Assembly: GCA_017397645.1 (NCBI GenBank)
Contig: JAFQIE010000036.1
Location: forward strand, 1 to 64,000
Length of the DNA: 64,000 bases
Direction of reading: 5' to 3'
DNA from: Lachnospiraceae bacterium
GTDB taxonomy: Bacteria; Bacillota; Clostridia; Lachnospirales; Lachnospiraceae
The position numbers were made by a program, and so were the translations under genes. The number at the start of each line of letters is the position of its first letter. Within the stretch, counting starts at the first letter, position 1. The notes under the pieces were generated by a model. That model was not told the DNA's origin and ran no database searches. It saw only the letters and a list, made by a program, of their open reading frames with translations. Positions 43,868-52,536 of this stretch are shown one piece after another.

Positions 43868-45748
43868 ATGCACAAGTATTTGGTGATTGTGGAATCTCCC
43901 GCAAAAGTAAAAACCATAAAGAAGTTTTTGGGTTCAAATTATGAAGTATTGGCCAGCAATGGACATGTCCGGGATTTGCCCAAAAGCTCCCTTGGAATAG
44001 ATGTGGAAAATGACTTTGAACCCAATTATATTACCATTAGGGGAAAAGGAGATATTCTTTCTGCACTGAGAAAAGCAGTCAAAAAGGCGGACAAGATATA
44101 TCTTGCAACGGACCCTGACCGGGAGGGGGAGGCGATTTCCTGGCATTTGATGTTTGCCTTGAAATTGGAAAACAAAAAAGTATATAGAATCTCATTCAAT
44201 GAGATTACCAAAACAGCAGTGAAGGAATCTCTGAAAAATGCCCGAGAGATTGATATGAATCTGGTGGATGCACAGCAAGCCCGCCGTGTACTTGACAGAA
44301 TTGTAGGATATCGGATATCACCACTTCTTTGGGCTAAAATCAAAAGAGGATTGAGCGCAGGCCGCGTACAGTCCGTGGCATTGCGTATTATTTGTGACAG
44401 AGAAGAAGAAATAGAAAAGTTTGTACCGGAAGAATATTGGACCATTGATGTGGATCTGCAGGTGAATGGAGAAAAGGAACCTATCCGTGCTAAGTATTAC
44501 GGTACCGGCAAAACCAAAGCGAAAATTTCCGATGAAACAGAAGCAAATAGAATTCTGGAATCCCTTAAGGGGGCCACATACCAGGTGGCGGATGTGAAAA
44601 AGAGCGAGCGTGTGCGTAAGGCACCCCTGCCTTTTACCACTTCTACCCTGCAACAGGAAGCAAGTAAGGTGTTGAATTTTTCCACTCAGAAAACCATGCG
44701 TCTTGCACAACAATTGTACGAAGGCGTGGATATCAAAGGGGAAGGCACCGTAGGTTTGATTACTTATCTGCGTACGGACTCTGTGAGAGTATCTGAGGAG
44801 GCGCAGAATCAGGCGGCAAACTATATAGAACAGTCGTATGGAAAGTCCTATGTGCTGTCGGAGAATAACGAAAGAAAGAATCAGCAAAAGATACAGGATG
44901 CCCACGAAGCCATCCGTCCCACCGATATTCAGCGTATTCCCGCGATGGTGAAGGACCAATTGCCCAGAGATTTGTATCGCCTGTATCAATTGATTTGGAA
45001 GAGATTTACTGCCAGCAGAATGAACGCAGCGGTGTACGAAACCGTAAGCGTGAAAATCAAAGCAGGCAGCCATATCTTTACAGCGTCTTCGTCTAATTTG
45101 GTCTTTGATGGCTTTATGAAGGTGTACACAGTGGAAGATGACCATGAAGAAGATGGATTGTTACACGTTGCACTGGATAAGAAAAGCGAACTTACTTTCC
45201 TTGATTTTGATGCCAAGCAACATTTCACACAGCCTCCCGCACACTTTACCGAAAGCTCTTTGGTAAAGGCTTTGGAGGACTTGGGTATTGGCCGTCCCAG
45301 TACCTATGCGCCTACGATTACCACGATTCTTGGCAGACGATATGTGACAAAGGAAAACAAGAATATCTATGTCACAGAGTTGGGAGAAGTTGTAAATGAC
45401 ATGATGAAGGAAGCATTTCCTACCATCGTGGATGTGAATTTTACCGCTAATATGGAAACGCTGCTGGACGGTGTGGCAGAGGGTAGCGTAAAATGGAAAA
45501 CCATCATATCCAATTTCTATCCCGATTTGGATGAAGCTGTAAAGCAGGCAGAAAAAGACCTTGAGAAAGTTAAAATCCAGGATGAAGTCAGCGAGGAAGT
45601 TTGTGAACTTTGCGGACAAAACATGGTAATCAAATATGGTCCTCATGGCAGATTTTTGGCATGTCCCGGATTCCCGGCTTGTAAGAATACAAAGCCTTAT
45701 TTGGAAAGATTGGAGTGTCCTGTCCTAATTGCGGTGGAGACATTGTGA
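43868..45748 (+). CDS. topA: DNA topoisomerase I, C-terminally frameshifted
   Basis: A 626-residue type IA topoisomerase. TOPRIM domain with VIVESPAKVKTIKKFLG at the start and DPDREGEAI; catalytic Tyr300 in GLITYLRTDSVRVS; HEAIRPTD; and one complete C-terminal zinc ribbon (CELCGQNM...CPGFPAC). The frame then shifts: TGTCC is present twice in tandem (45716-45725), and with a single copy the frame would continue into a second zinc ribbon ending at 45852, giving 659 residues. As read, 11 foreign residues end the protein at 45748. Start ATG 43868 follows AGAGG. The catalytic part is whole, so activity is likely kept. Confidence 0.93.
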   Translation: MHKYLVIVESPAKVKTIKKFLGSNYEVLASNGHVRDLPKSSLGIDVENDFEPNYITIRGKGDILSALRKAVKKADKIYLATDPDREGEAISWHLMFALKLENKKVYRISFNEITKTAVKESLKNAREIDMNLVDAQQARRVLDRIVGYRISPLLWAKIKRGLSAGRVQSVALRIICDREEEIEKFVPEEYWTIDVDLQVNGEKEPIRAKYYGTGKTKAKISDETEANRILESLKGATYQVADVKKSERVRKAPLPFTTSTLQQEASKVLNFSTQKTMRLAQQLYEGVDIKGEGTVGLITYLRTDSVRVSEEAQNQAANYIEQSYGKSYVLSENNERKNQQKIQDAHEAIRPTDIQRIPAMVKDQLPRDLYRLYQLIWKRFTASRMNAAVYETVSVKIKAGSHIFTASSSNLVFDGFMKVYTVEDDHEEDGLLHVALDKKSELTFLDFDAKQHFTQPPAHFTESSLVKALEDLGIGRPSTYAPTITTILGRRYVTKENKNIYVTELGEVVNDMMKEAFPTIVDVNFTANMETLLDGVAEGSVKWKTIISNFYPDLDEAVKQAEKDLEKVKIQDEVSEEVCELCGQNMVIKYGPHGRFLACPGFPACKNTKPYLERLECPVLIAVETL

Positions 45749-45852
45749 TTAAGAAGACAAAAAAAGGCCGCAAATTTTATGGATGTATGAATCACCCCGA
45801 TTGTGATTTTATGTCTTGGCAGAGACCTAATCCTGAGAAATTGTCACAATAA
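45721..45852 (+). pseudogene. detached second zinc ribbon of topA
   Basis: In the frame starting at 45721 this stretch encodes 43 residues beginning CPNCGGDIVIKKTKKGRKF and containing YGCMNHPDCDF, the standard last zinc ribbon of Firmicute TopA. It is out of frame with topA because of the 5-bp duplication immediately upstream, and it has no start codon of its own at its beginning. Confidence 0.88.
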
Positions 45853-45863
45853 TTCTGAAAATT
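45849..45863 (+). promoter_or_regulatory. CodY-box-like site upstream of codY
   Basis: ATAATTCTGAAAATT matches the CodY consensus AATTTTCWGAAAATT at 12 of 15 positions, including the whole right half. It sits in a wider palindrome CACAAT...ATTGTG (45845-45866), 25 bp upstream of the codY -35 box. Negative autoregulation is known in other Firmicutes. Confidence 0.5.
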
Positions 45864-45887
45864 GTGCGAAAATATGTAAATATTCAA

Positions 45888-45916
45888 TTGTAATCTGACT
45901 TTATTTGTGATAGTAT
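45888..45916 (+). promoter_or_regulatory. sigma-A promoter of codY
   Basis: TTGTAA (45888-45893), 17-nt spacer, TAGTAT (45911-45916). Confidence 0.68.
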
Positions 45917-45964
45917 ATGGTTGTAGTACAAAAACCTGCTATTTACAGAAGAGGAGGAACAAAT

Positions 45965-46753
45965 ATGAGTAGCGTGCAACTTTTGGATAAAACCAGAAAA
46001 ATTGGCAAACTGCTTCACAACAACAATTCCAGTAAAGTTGTGTTCAACGATATATGCAAAGTCATGCGTGAAATTCTGGATTCCAATGTGCTGGTAATTA
46101 GCCGCAAAGGTAAGGTTCTAGGTGTTGGCAAATGCGAAGGTGTGGACAGCATTAATGAACTGATAGAAGAAACCGTTGGCGGATATATTGATAGCATGTT
46201 AAATGAGCGCTTGCTGGGTGTGCTTTCCATTAAGGAGAATGTGAACCTTGCTACGCTGGGTTTTGAAGGCCCTGATATCAAGAAGTTTCAGGCTATCATT
46301 ACTCCGATAGAGATTGCGGGAGAGCGACTGGGGACCATGTTTGTGTATAAATGCAATGACCAGTACGACATCGACGATATCATTCTCTGTGAGTATGGCA
46401 CCACGGTGGTCGGCTTGGAGATGCTTCGAGCAGTCAGTGAGGAAAGTGCAGAGGAGAGCCGTAAGGTTGCGGTTGTGAAATCAGCCATCAGTACCCTGTC
46501 TTTCTCAGAGATGGAAGCAATCACTCATATCTTTGATGAACTTGGCAGCATGGAGGGCATTCTGGTTGCCAGCAAGATAGCAGACAGAGTTGGAATTACC
46601 AGAAGTGTGATTGTAAATGCACTTCGTAAATTCGAAAGTGCCGGTGTCATCGAGTCCAGATCCTCCGGTATGAAGGGAACCTACATCAAGGTATTAAATG
46701 ATGTGGTGTTTGATGAAATTGAAGAATTAAAGAAAAATAATCTTATGAAATAG
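45965..46753 (+). CDS. codY: GTP-sensing global regulator CodY
   Basis: A 262-residue repressor responding to branched-chain amino acids and, in many species, GTP. MSSVQLLDKTRKIGKLLHN begins the N-terminal GAF domain (to about residue 155); the C-terminal winged helix-turn-helix has ASKIADRVGITRSVIVNALRKFESAGVIESRSSG-type sequence, nearly invariant in Firmicutes. AGGAGGA precedes the ATG at 45965; an upstream in-frame start at 45917 would overlap the promoter. The usual neighbours clpQ/clpY and xerC are missing. Confidence 0.97.
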   Translation: MSSVQLLDKTRKIGKLLHNNNSSKVVFNDICKVMREILDSNVLVISRKGKVLGVGKCEGVDSINELIEETVGGYIDSMLNERLLGVLSIKENVNLATLGFEGPDIKKFQAIITPIEIAGERLGTMFVYKCNDQYDIDDIILCEYGTTVVGLEMLRAVSEESAEESRKVAVVKSAISTLSFSEMEAITHIFDELGSMEGILVASKIADRVGITRSVIVNALRKFESAGVIESRSSGMKGTYIKVLNDVVFDEIEELKKNNLMK

Positions 46754-46767
46754 TCTTAAATTATGAG

Positions 46768-46794
46768 AGAAACCCCTTGCAATGAGGGGTTTCT
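46768..46794 (+). terminator. codY terminator
   Basis: A perfect 10-bp stem (46768-46777 with 46785-46794) with a 7-nt loop. The T run after it is poor (TTTCTTATGTT), so termination may be partial. Confidence 0.65.
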
Positions 46795-46805
46795 TATGTT
46801 ATAAT
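46777..46805 (+). promoter_or_regulatory. promoter of rpsB-tsf, embedded in the codY terminator
   Basis: TTGCAA (46777-46782), 17-nt spacer, TATAAT (46800-46805). The -35 box is the loop of the codY terminator. Start predicted near 46812, leaving a leader of about 137 nt. Confidence 0.68.
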
Positions 46806-46840
46806 CCACAGTTGTGATATTATACACGCAATCCGATTCC

Positions 46841-46873
46841 GCAATGGTGCATGGGAATTTCCTGTGTGGTTGC
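46841..46873 (+). promoter_or_regulatory. structured leader of rpsB-tsf mRNA
   Basis: GCAA (46841-46844) pairs with TTGC (46870-46873), and the inner arms GCATGGG/CCTGTGT around AATTT can pair with G-U wobble, giving a long imperfect hairpin. A second small stem GGTT/AACC and GC-rich sequence follow up to the ribosome binding site. A site for feedback by S2 is a possibility; no known leader family was recognised. Confidence 0.4.
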
Positions 46874-46948
46874 GGGAGCTAACCGGGGTTTAACGCGCCT
46901 TGGCGAGAAAGGAAAGCGGAAGAATTTAACCAAATGGAGGTAAGAAAA

Positions 46949-47716
46949 ATGAGCGTTATTTCTATGAAGCAGTTACTTGAAGCAGGTGTTCACTTTGGAC
47001 ATCAGACCAGAAGATGGAACCCTAAGATGGCTCCCTACATCTTCACCGAGAGAAACGGTATCCACATCATCGACTTGCAGAAATCTGTAGTGAAGGTTGA
47101 CGAAGCTTATACCGCAATCTCTGAAATCGCAGCACAGGGCGGTACCATTCTTTTCGTAGGTACCAAGAAGCAGGCACAGGATGCAGTTAAGACCGAGGCT
47201 CTTCGTTGTGGTATGTTCTATGTAAACGAGAGATGGTTGGGTGGTATGTTGACCAACTTCAAGACCATCCAGTCCCGTATCGACAGACTCCGTGCAATCG
47301 AGAGAATGTCCGAGGACGGAACCTTTGATGTGTTGCCTAAGAAGGAAGTTATTGAATTGAAGAAAGAGTGGGAGAAGTTGGAGAAGAACCTTGGCGGTAT
47401 CAAGGATATGACCAGAATTCCCGATGCTATCTTCGTTGTAGACCCTAAGAAGGAGAGAATTTGTGTACAGGAGGCACACTCTCTTGGTATTACTTTGATT
47501 GGTATCGGCGATACCAACTGTGATCCTGAAGAATTGGATTACATCATTCCCGGTAATGACGATGCAATCAGAGCAGTAAACCTGATCGTTGCAAAGATGG
47601 CAGACGCTGTTATCGAAGCAAACCAGGGCGAAGTTGTTTATGAAGCTGAGCAGGTAGAAACTGCAGAAGCAACTGATATTGAAGAAGTTGCAGCTGAGGA
47701 AGCTACCGAGGAATAA
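46949..47716 (+). CDS. rpsB: 30S ribosomal protein S2
   Basis: A 255-residue ribosomal protein. [48 protein letters not shown] and [12 protein letters not shown] are family constants; the last about 30 residues are an acidic tail. ATG 46949 (MSVISMKQ) lies behind GGAGG; the ATG inside that ribosome binding site region at 46934 is rejected. rpsB-tsf order is universal. Confidence 0.98.
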   Translation: MSVISMKQLLEAGVHFGHQTRRWNPKMAPYIFTERNGIHIIDLQKSVVKVDEAYTAISEIAAQGGTILFVGTKKQAQDAVKTEALRCGMFYVNERWLGGMLTNFKTIQSRIDRLRAIERMSEDGTFDVLPKKEVIELKKEWEKLEKNLGGIKDMTRIPDAIFVVDPKKERICVQEAHSLGITLIGIGDTNCDPEELDYIIPGNDDAIRAVNLIVAKMADAVIEANQGEVVYEAEQVETAEATDIEEVAAEEATEE

Positions 47717-47759
47717 TCCTTTTGTGACATTTGAAAATTAGAAAATGGAGGATATTAAA

Positions 47760-48839
47760 ATGGCAGAAATTACCGCAGCTATGGTAAAAGAATTGCGCGA
47801 AATGACCGGCGCAGGTATGATGGATTGTAAGAAGGCTCTGAATGAGACCAATGGAAATATGGACGAGGCTGTAGATGTTCTGAAGAAGAGCGGTGCGGCT
47901 AAGATGGAGAAGAAGGCTTCCAGAATTGCAGCAGAAGGTCTTGCACGTGTGGCAGTAAAAGACAATGTTGCAGTTGTTGTTGAAGTAAACTCCGAAACCG
48001 ACTTTGTTGCAAAGAACGAAACCTTCCAGGAATTCGTTCAGTTGGTTGCTGATGACGCTTTGGCTTCCGGCTTAAACGGTGGTAAGAATGGTGAAGATAT
48101 CGAAGCACTTCTTGAAGTAAATGGTTTGAAGGATGTACTGATTGAAAAGACCGCTACTATCGGTGAGAAGTTGTCTGTACGTAGATTTGAGAAGGTTACC
48201 GGTGATTGTGTAGCTTCTTATCTGCATGCAGGCGGTAAGATTGGTGTACTTGTAGCAGCTGATGGTGCAACAGATGCCAAAGAAGCGCTTACCAATGTGG
48301 CTATGCAGATTGCAGCAATGAATCCCCAGTACATCAGCAGAGAAGATATCTCTGAGGCAGAGATTGCGAAGATGAGAGAGATTATTATCGAATCCTCTTT
48401 GAATGATCCTGCATCTCTTCCTAAGCCCATCCTGAATGCTTTGCTTGCAAAGGCTTGTGATGGTGTATGGAGTGCAGAAGATGTGGCTATTTACGAAGAG
48501 AAGAAGAGCAATATGAACTTCCTGTTCAATTTCCTCTCTGATGCAGCTAAGGCTCAGCTTGCAGGATTGGCTATGGCTGATAAAGAAAATATCGTTGCTG
48601 AGAAGATGTTCGGCGGTATGGTAGAAGGCCGTATTTCTAAGCAGTTGAAAGAAATCTGCCTGTTGGATCAGGTTTATGTAAAGGCAGAAGACGGAAAGCA
48701 GACTGTTGCTGCATACCTTAAGTCCGTAAACGGTGCTATTGTTATCAAGAAGGTAGTTCGTTTCGAAGTTGGTGAAGGTATCGAGAAGAAGCAGGACGAC
48801 TTTGCAGCAGAAGTTGCAGCTCAGGTTGCCGGTAAGTAA
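47760..48839 (+). CDS. tsf: Elongation factor Ts, with extra internal segment
   Basis: A 359-residue nucleotide exchange factor for EF-Tu. The N-terminal UBA-like domain AAMVKELREMTGAGMMDCKKAL and the EF-Tu contact TDFVAKNETF are typical; the C-terminus has KEICLLDQVYVKAEDGKQTV. It is about 50 residues longer than the usual clostridial protein; the surplus is near residues 205-270, between ISREDISEAEI and VEGRISKQLKE, and includes SSLNDPASLPKPILNALL. GGAGG precedes ATG 47760. A strong terminator follows. Confidence 0.96.
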   Translation: MAEITAAMVKELREMTGAGMMDCKKALNETNGNMDEAVDVLKKSGAAKMEKKASRIAAEGLARVAVKDNVAVVVEVNSETDFVAKNETFQEFVQLVADDALASGLNGGKNGEDIEALLEVNGLKDVLIEKTATIGEKLSVRRFEKVTGDCVASYLHAGGKIGVLVAADGATDAKEALTNVAMQIAAMNPQYISREDISEAEIAKMREIIIESSLNDPASLPKPILNALLAKACDGVWSAEDVAIYEEKKSNMNFLFNFLSDAAKAQLAGLAMADKENIVAEKMFGGMVEGRISKQLKEICLLDQVYVKAEDGKQTVAAYLKSVNGAIVIKKVVRFEVGEGIEKKQDDFAAEVAAQVAGK

Positions 48840-48861
48840 TTTTGGACCAAAAGTAGATTCT

Positions 48862-48901
48862 AACACCCACGTTGCTCCCAAAGCGATGTGGGTGTTTTTT
48901 T
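48862..48901 (+). terminator. rpsB-tsf terminator
   Basis: A 15-bp stem (48862-48876 with 48882-48896, two G-U pairs), 5-nt loop and T run 48895-48901. The strongest terminator in the window. Confidence 0.95.
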
Positions 48902-48961
48902 GTCCATTCACATCGGGTTTATCCTTTATGAAATCTTAATAATTAACTATAAAGAATCTCT

Positions 48962-48989
48962 TTGTTTCTTACATACGTCGTGGTATAAT
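48962..48989 (+). promoter_or_regulatory. promoter of the hybrid permease operon
   Basis: TTGTTT (48962-48967), 16-nt spacer, TATAAT (48984-48989), start near 48996. Confidence 0.6.
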
Positions 48990-49026
48990 CAAGGTAACGA
49001 ATTTGATGAGTTTACAGGTGCATCCG

Positions 49027-49917
49027 ATGAAGAATATGAATAGAAAAATCTCAAAGAGGGAAAGGAAAAAACAGGTAACTTCGGGGTTGTATATTGCCCC
49101 CAGTTTCTTGGGTGTAATGCTCTTTTTCTTTATCCCTTTTTTGGTGATTATTTACTATGCATTTATTGATAACCCATTCAGTGGTCAATTTGTATTCTTT
49201 GATAATTTTGCTATGGTATTTCGAAATGCAGCGTTCAAAAAGGCAGCTATCAACACGCTGACTTTTTCGGCTGTGTCGGTGCCACTGGCAGTGGTGCTTT
49301 CGCTGTCTTTAGCGATTTTGCTTGATAGGAAGATTCCTTTCCGCAGCCAGTTCAGAACTTTTTTCCTGAGCCCTATGATGGCACCGGTGGCATCTATTGT
49401 TTTGATATGGCAGGTGCTGTTTCATTATAACGGCGCTGTAAATGATATATTGGTAGCATTAGGAGGCGGCAAAATAGACTGGATCAAATCAGAATATGCC
49501 CAGGTGGTTGTTGTCATCCTGTTTTTGTGGAAGAATTTGGGATATAATATGATTTTATTTATGGCTGCACTGGCTAGTGTACCCAAGGATATTTTGGATG
49601 TTGCCAAAATGGAAAGCGCCAATGCAATACAAACATTTTTTTATATTAAGATAAGATATCTTTCTTCTACCATTGTATTTGTGTTTATTATGTCTTTGAT
49701 TAATTCCTTTAAGGTCTTTCGGGAGGTTTATTTGTTGACGGGAGACAGACCTTACGATACGCTGTATATGTTACAGCATTATATGAACAATATGTTTAAG
49801 TCGTTGGATTATCAGAAGCTTTCCGCAGCTGCTATAATTATGGCGCTTGTGATGATAGTGATTATCGGTGTATTGTTTGTGGCGGAAAATCGCTTTGGAA
49901 AGGATGTGGAAGGATGA
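49027..49917 (+). CDS. Sugar-type ABC transporter permease (MalF/UgpA-like)
   Basis: A 296-residue binding-protein-dependent permease with six transmembrane segments; LYIAPSFLGVMLFFFIPFL at the N-terminus and the EAA-like loop VAKMESANAIQTFFYIKI mark the carbohydrate uptake family 1. ATG 49027 is preferred (AGGTG 7 nt upstream); TTG 49003 and ATG 49006 are in frame but lie very close to the predicted transcript start. No ATPase gene is in the operon, so a shared MsmK-type ATPase is expected. The stop overlaps the next ATG. Confidence 0.88.
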   Translation: MKNMNRKISKRERKKQVTSGLYIAPSFLGVMLFFFIPFLVIIYYAFIDNPFSGQFVFFDNFAMVFRNAAFKKAAINTLTFSAVSVPLAVVLSLSLAILLDRKIPFRSQFRTFFLSPMMAPVASIVLIWQVLFHYNGAVNDILVALGGGKIDWIKSEYAQVVVVILFLWKNLGYNMILFMAALASVPKDILDVAKMESANAIQTFFYIKIRYLSSTIVFVFIMSLINSFKVFREVYLLTGDRPYDTLYMLQHYMNNMFKSLDYQKLSAAAIIMALVMIVIIGVLFVAENRFGKDVEG

Positions 49918-50828
49918 GAAAAACTAACCACAGTGCAAAGCGAAAAAACATATTTCGGATTTCCGGTTTGACCTTGGCAACCATAATAGCCATCTTTGCG
50001 GCGGTGATTTTTTTGACACCCATCGTGTTGACCATCACCAATTCCTTTATGACCCAATCAGAAATTTCCGCAAATTACGGTTCTGTATTTGAGAATACCG
50101 GGGATGGCGGTAAAGTATATATTTCAGAGAAGGTAAATTTGAAATTTATTCCGGACAAGGTGACATTACAACAGTATTTTACTGTGTTATTGAAAAGTCC
50201 CGAGTATTTGATTAAGTTTTGGAATTCTGTGTTTTTAGTAGGACCAATTGTGATATTCCAGATTGTGGTTGCGACATTGGCTTCTTATGGATTTATGCGG
50301 TACCGCGGTAGATTAAGGGAGATTATTTTCTTTGCATACATTATTCTGATGCTGATGCCTTATCAAGTGACATTGGTGCCCAATTATCTGGTTTCCGGAT
50401 GGTTGGATATTTTAGATACCTATTGGGCGATTCTATTACCCGGTATCTTTTCTCCCTTTGCGGTATATCTTATGACAAAGTTTATGCGAAGGATTCCCAC
50501 AGCCATGATAGAAGCGGCTCAGATGGACGGAGCCAGAGAATGGCAGATTTTCACAAAAATCTGTGTTCCTCTTTGCAAGGGGGCAATATGTTCCGTGGCT
50601 ATTTTGATTTTTATTGATTATTGGAATATGGTAGAGCAACCGTTGATTTTACTCTCAGATCCGGAAATGCATCCCCTATCCGTATTTTTAAGCAAAATTA
50701 ATGCATCGGAAATCGGTCTGGCATTCGCTGTGGCAAGTGTGTATATGATTCCCAGTTTGTTTGTATTTCTTTATGGGGAAGAGTACCTGGTCGAAGGTAT
50801 TACTTACCAGGGCGGTATCAAGGGATAA
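49914..50828 (+). CDS. Sugar-type ABC transporter permease (MalG/UgpE-like)
   Basis: A 304-residue partner permease with six transmembrane segments, starting in an ATGA overlap with the previous gene. MPYQVTLVPNYLV and the EAA loop EAAQMDGAREWQIFTKICVPLCKG are diagnostic. An unusual extracytoplasmic stretch of about 60 residues follows the first membrane segment (residues 45-105), longer than in most MalG-type proteins. The substrate is unknown. Confidence 0.9.
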   Translation: MRKTNHSAKRKNIFRISGLTLATIIAIFAAVIFLTPIVLTITNSFMTQSEISANYGSVFENTGDGGKVYISEKVNLKFIPDKVTLQQYFTVLLKSPEYLIKFWNSVFLVGPIVIFQIVVATLASYGFMRYRGRLREIIFFAYIILMLMPYQVTLVPNYLVSGWLDILDTYWAILLPGIFSPFAVYLMTKFMRRIPTAMIEAAQMDGAREWQIFTKICVPLCKGAICSVAILIFIDYWNMVEQPLILLSDPEMHPLSVFLSKINASEIGLAFAVASVYMIPSLFVFLYGEEYLVEGITYQGGIKG

Positions 50829-50882
50829 TTATGTGGAGTGACTTTGGCGGCGGACAACCGGCGAAAAAACGAGGAGAATAAG

Positions 50883-52526
50883 ATGGAAGAGAACAGAAAA
50901 AAACGGGATTGGGTTAAAAATGCGGCAATTGTCTTTTTGACAGTTATGCTTTTGTTGACTTTCTTTTCAAATACAATTATGAATCATTCCCTACCGGAGG
51001 TGGCGACGGAGTATATTACTTCCGGAACCATCGTTTCGAAGATACGAGGAACCGGTGTCGTGGAAAGTGGAGACCCCTATAATGTGCAGGTGATGGAGGC
51101 CAGAAAAGTGGCAGGTATTGTTGCCCAGGTGGGTGACGAGGTGGAAAAAGATGATATTCTGCTTTATCTTGAAGACGAAGAAAGTGAAGAATTAAAGGCT
51201 GCTTTGGATAAACTGGAAGCTTTGCAGGACGAATATGATGCCATGGTGGTGTCCGGTTTGGATATATCCCTTGTAAACAGAGTGGAAGGCGGAAATGCAC
51301 CCTCCATCGAGGAGTATAAGCAGCGGGTGGATACGGCCAAAAAAGAGATGGATGACGCACTTTTGAAGGTGGATCAGCTGGAAGATTATCTTGCAGACAC
51401 AGAAGACTGGATAGATGCCCTTAATTTACAGATTTCATTAGAGGAAGCGAAAAGTTTTCACGCGGATGTAGAGGAAAGTGCTCTGAACGTGGCAAAAAGC
51501 AATTTGGATAATGCAAAAATTGCAAAGCAACAGGCGCAGAACAATTACGATGCACTGATGGCAGATCCTAATGCTACACCTGAGGCAAAAAACCAGGCAC
51601 AACAACAGTTGGTAGCCGCATCGACGGCTGTGACCGATTGTGAAGCTGAAGTGAACCGGTGTCAGCAGGCATATAACGATGCAGTCATCAATGCCGAAAC
51701 ACAGAAGTCGGAAGTGGCTGCCACCATTCAGAATTTAAAAAATCAAGTCGCCCATAATCAGGTCCGTGTGCGCGATATCGGTAATGATTTGGCAGAGCAC
51801 CAGGAGGATTATGAAAGGAAGCAGAAGGTATACAATGATTTGGTGAACACCTCTATTCCTGCAGAAATGAATCTTGTGAAGAAATTGGAAGACATTGCGG
51901 AGCAGAAAGAAGAGGTGGCAAAGTTACGGGATAAGTCAGAGGGCGCAACCATTACGGCTCCCGTTGCGGGAAAGATTATTTCTGTCAACGTGGTTTCCGG
52001 CGAGACTACCAACCCGGCCATGCCGGTTTTTGTGATACAGCCCGAGGGTAAGGGATATACAGTTAGTATTTCTGTGACAAAGGAGCAGGCTACGAGAGTG
52101 TCTGTGGGTGATCCGGCAGATTTAGTGAATGCGTGGTGGGGAAGCGAAATGGAAGCAGTAGTACAGTCCATCCGACCCGACCCCAATAATCCGTCGAAGA
52201 ATAAATTGATTATCTTTAAGATTACGGGAGAGGTAACGGCAGGTCAGTCCTTGACGTTATCTGTCGGACAAAAAAGTGCAGAGTATAGCACTATTGTTCC
52301 CAACAGTGCTATCAGAGAAGATAATAACGGCAAGTTCATCTTGATTGTAGAACAAAAATCCAGTCCGCTGGGCAATCGCTTTGTGGCAACCAGAGTGGAC
52401 GTAGAGGTGCTTGCTTCTGATGATACTAAGACCGCAATTCAAGGTGGCGTATATGGATATGAAAATGTCATCACTACGGCAACCCAGCCTATAGAGGCGG
52501 GACAGTTGATCCGTCTCCCGGATTAA
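50883..52526 (+). CDS. Membrane fusion protein (HlyD/RND adaptor type)
   Basis: A 547-residue single-pass protein: membrane segment about residues 11-30, lipoyl-like half GVVESGDPYNVQVMEARKVAGIV, a very long alpha-helical hairpin (about 95-340, rich in Ala, Glu, Gln, Lys), second lipoyl half with ATITAPVAGKIISVNVVSGE, then beta-barrel and membrane-proximal domains. Such adaptors normally serve MacB-type exporters. Here it follows importer-type permeases and precedes a MacB-like domain protein with no exporter ATPase in sight. ATG 50883 lies behind GAGGAG. Confidence 0.86.
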   Translation: MEENRKKRDWVKNAAIVFLTVMLLLTFFSNTIMNHSLPEVATEYITSGTIVSKIRGTGVVESGDPYNVQVMEARKVAGIVAQVGDEVEKDDILLYLEDEESEELKAALDKLEALQDEYDAMVVSGLDISLVNRVEGGNAPSIEEYKQRVDTAKKEMDDALLKVDQLEDYLADTEDWIDALNLQISLEEAKSFHADVEESALNVAKSNLDNAKIAKQQAQNNYDALMADPNATPEAKNQAQQQLVAASTAVTDCEAEVNRCQQAYNDAVINAETQKSEVAATIQNLKNQVAHNQVRVRDIGNDLAEHQEDYERKQKVYNDLVNTSIPAEMNLVKKLEDIAEQKEEVAKLRDKSEGATITAPVAGKIISVNVVSGETTNPAMPVFVIQPEGKGYTVSISVTKEQATRVSVGDPADLVNAWWGSEMEAVVQSIRPDPNNPSKNKLIIFKITGEVTAGQSLTLSVGQKSAEYSTIVPNSAIREDNNGKFILIVEQKSSPLGNRFVATRVDVEVLASDDTKTAIQGGVYGYENVITTATQPIEAGQLIRLPD

Positions 52527-52536
52527 GGAGGGAATT

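Noticed and set aside
44318..45145. 275-codon reverse-strand ORF opposite topA
   Set aside because: Shadow of topA; low-complexity composition with no recognisable domain.
48072..48911. 279-codon reverse-strand ORF opposite tsf
   Set aside because: Shadow of tsf; it would run through the strong terminator and has no start signals.
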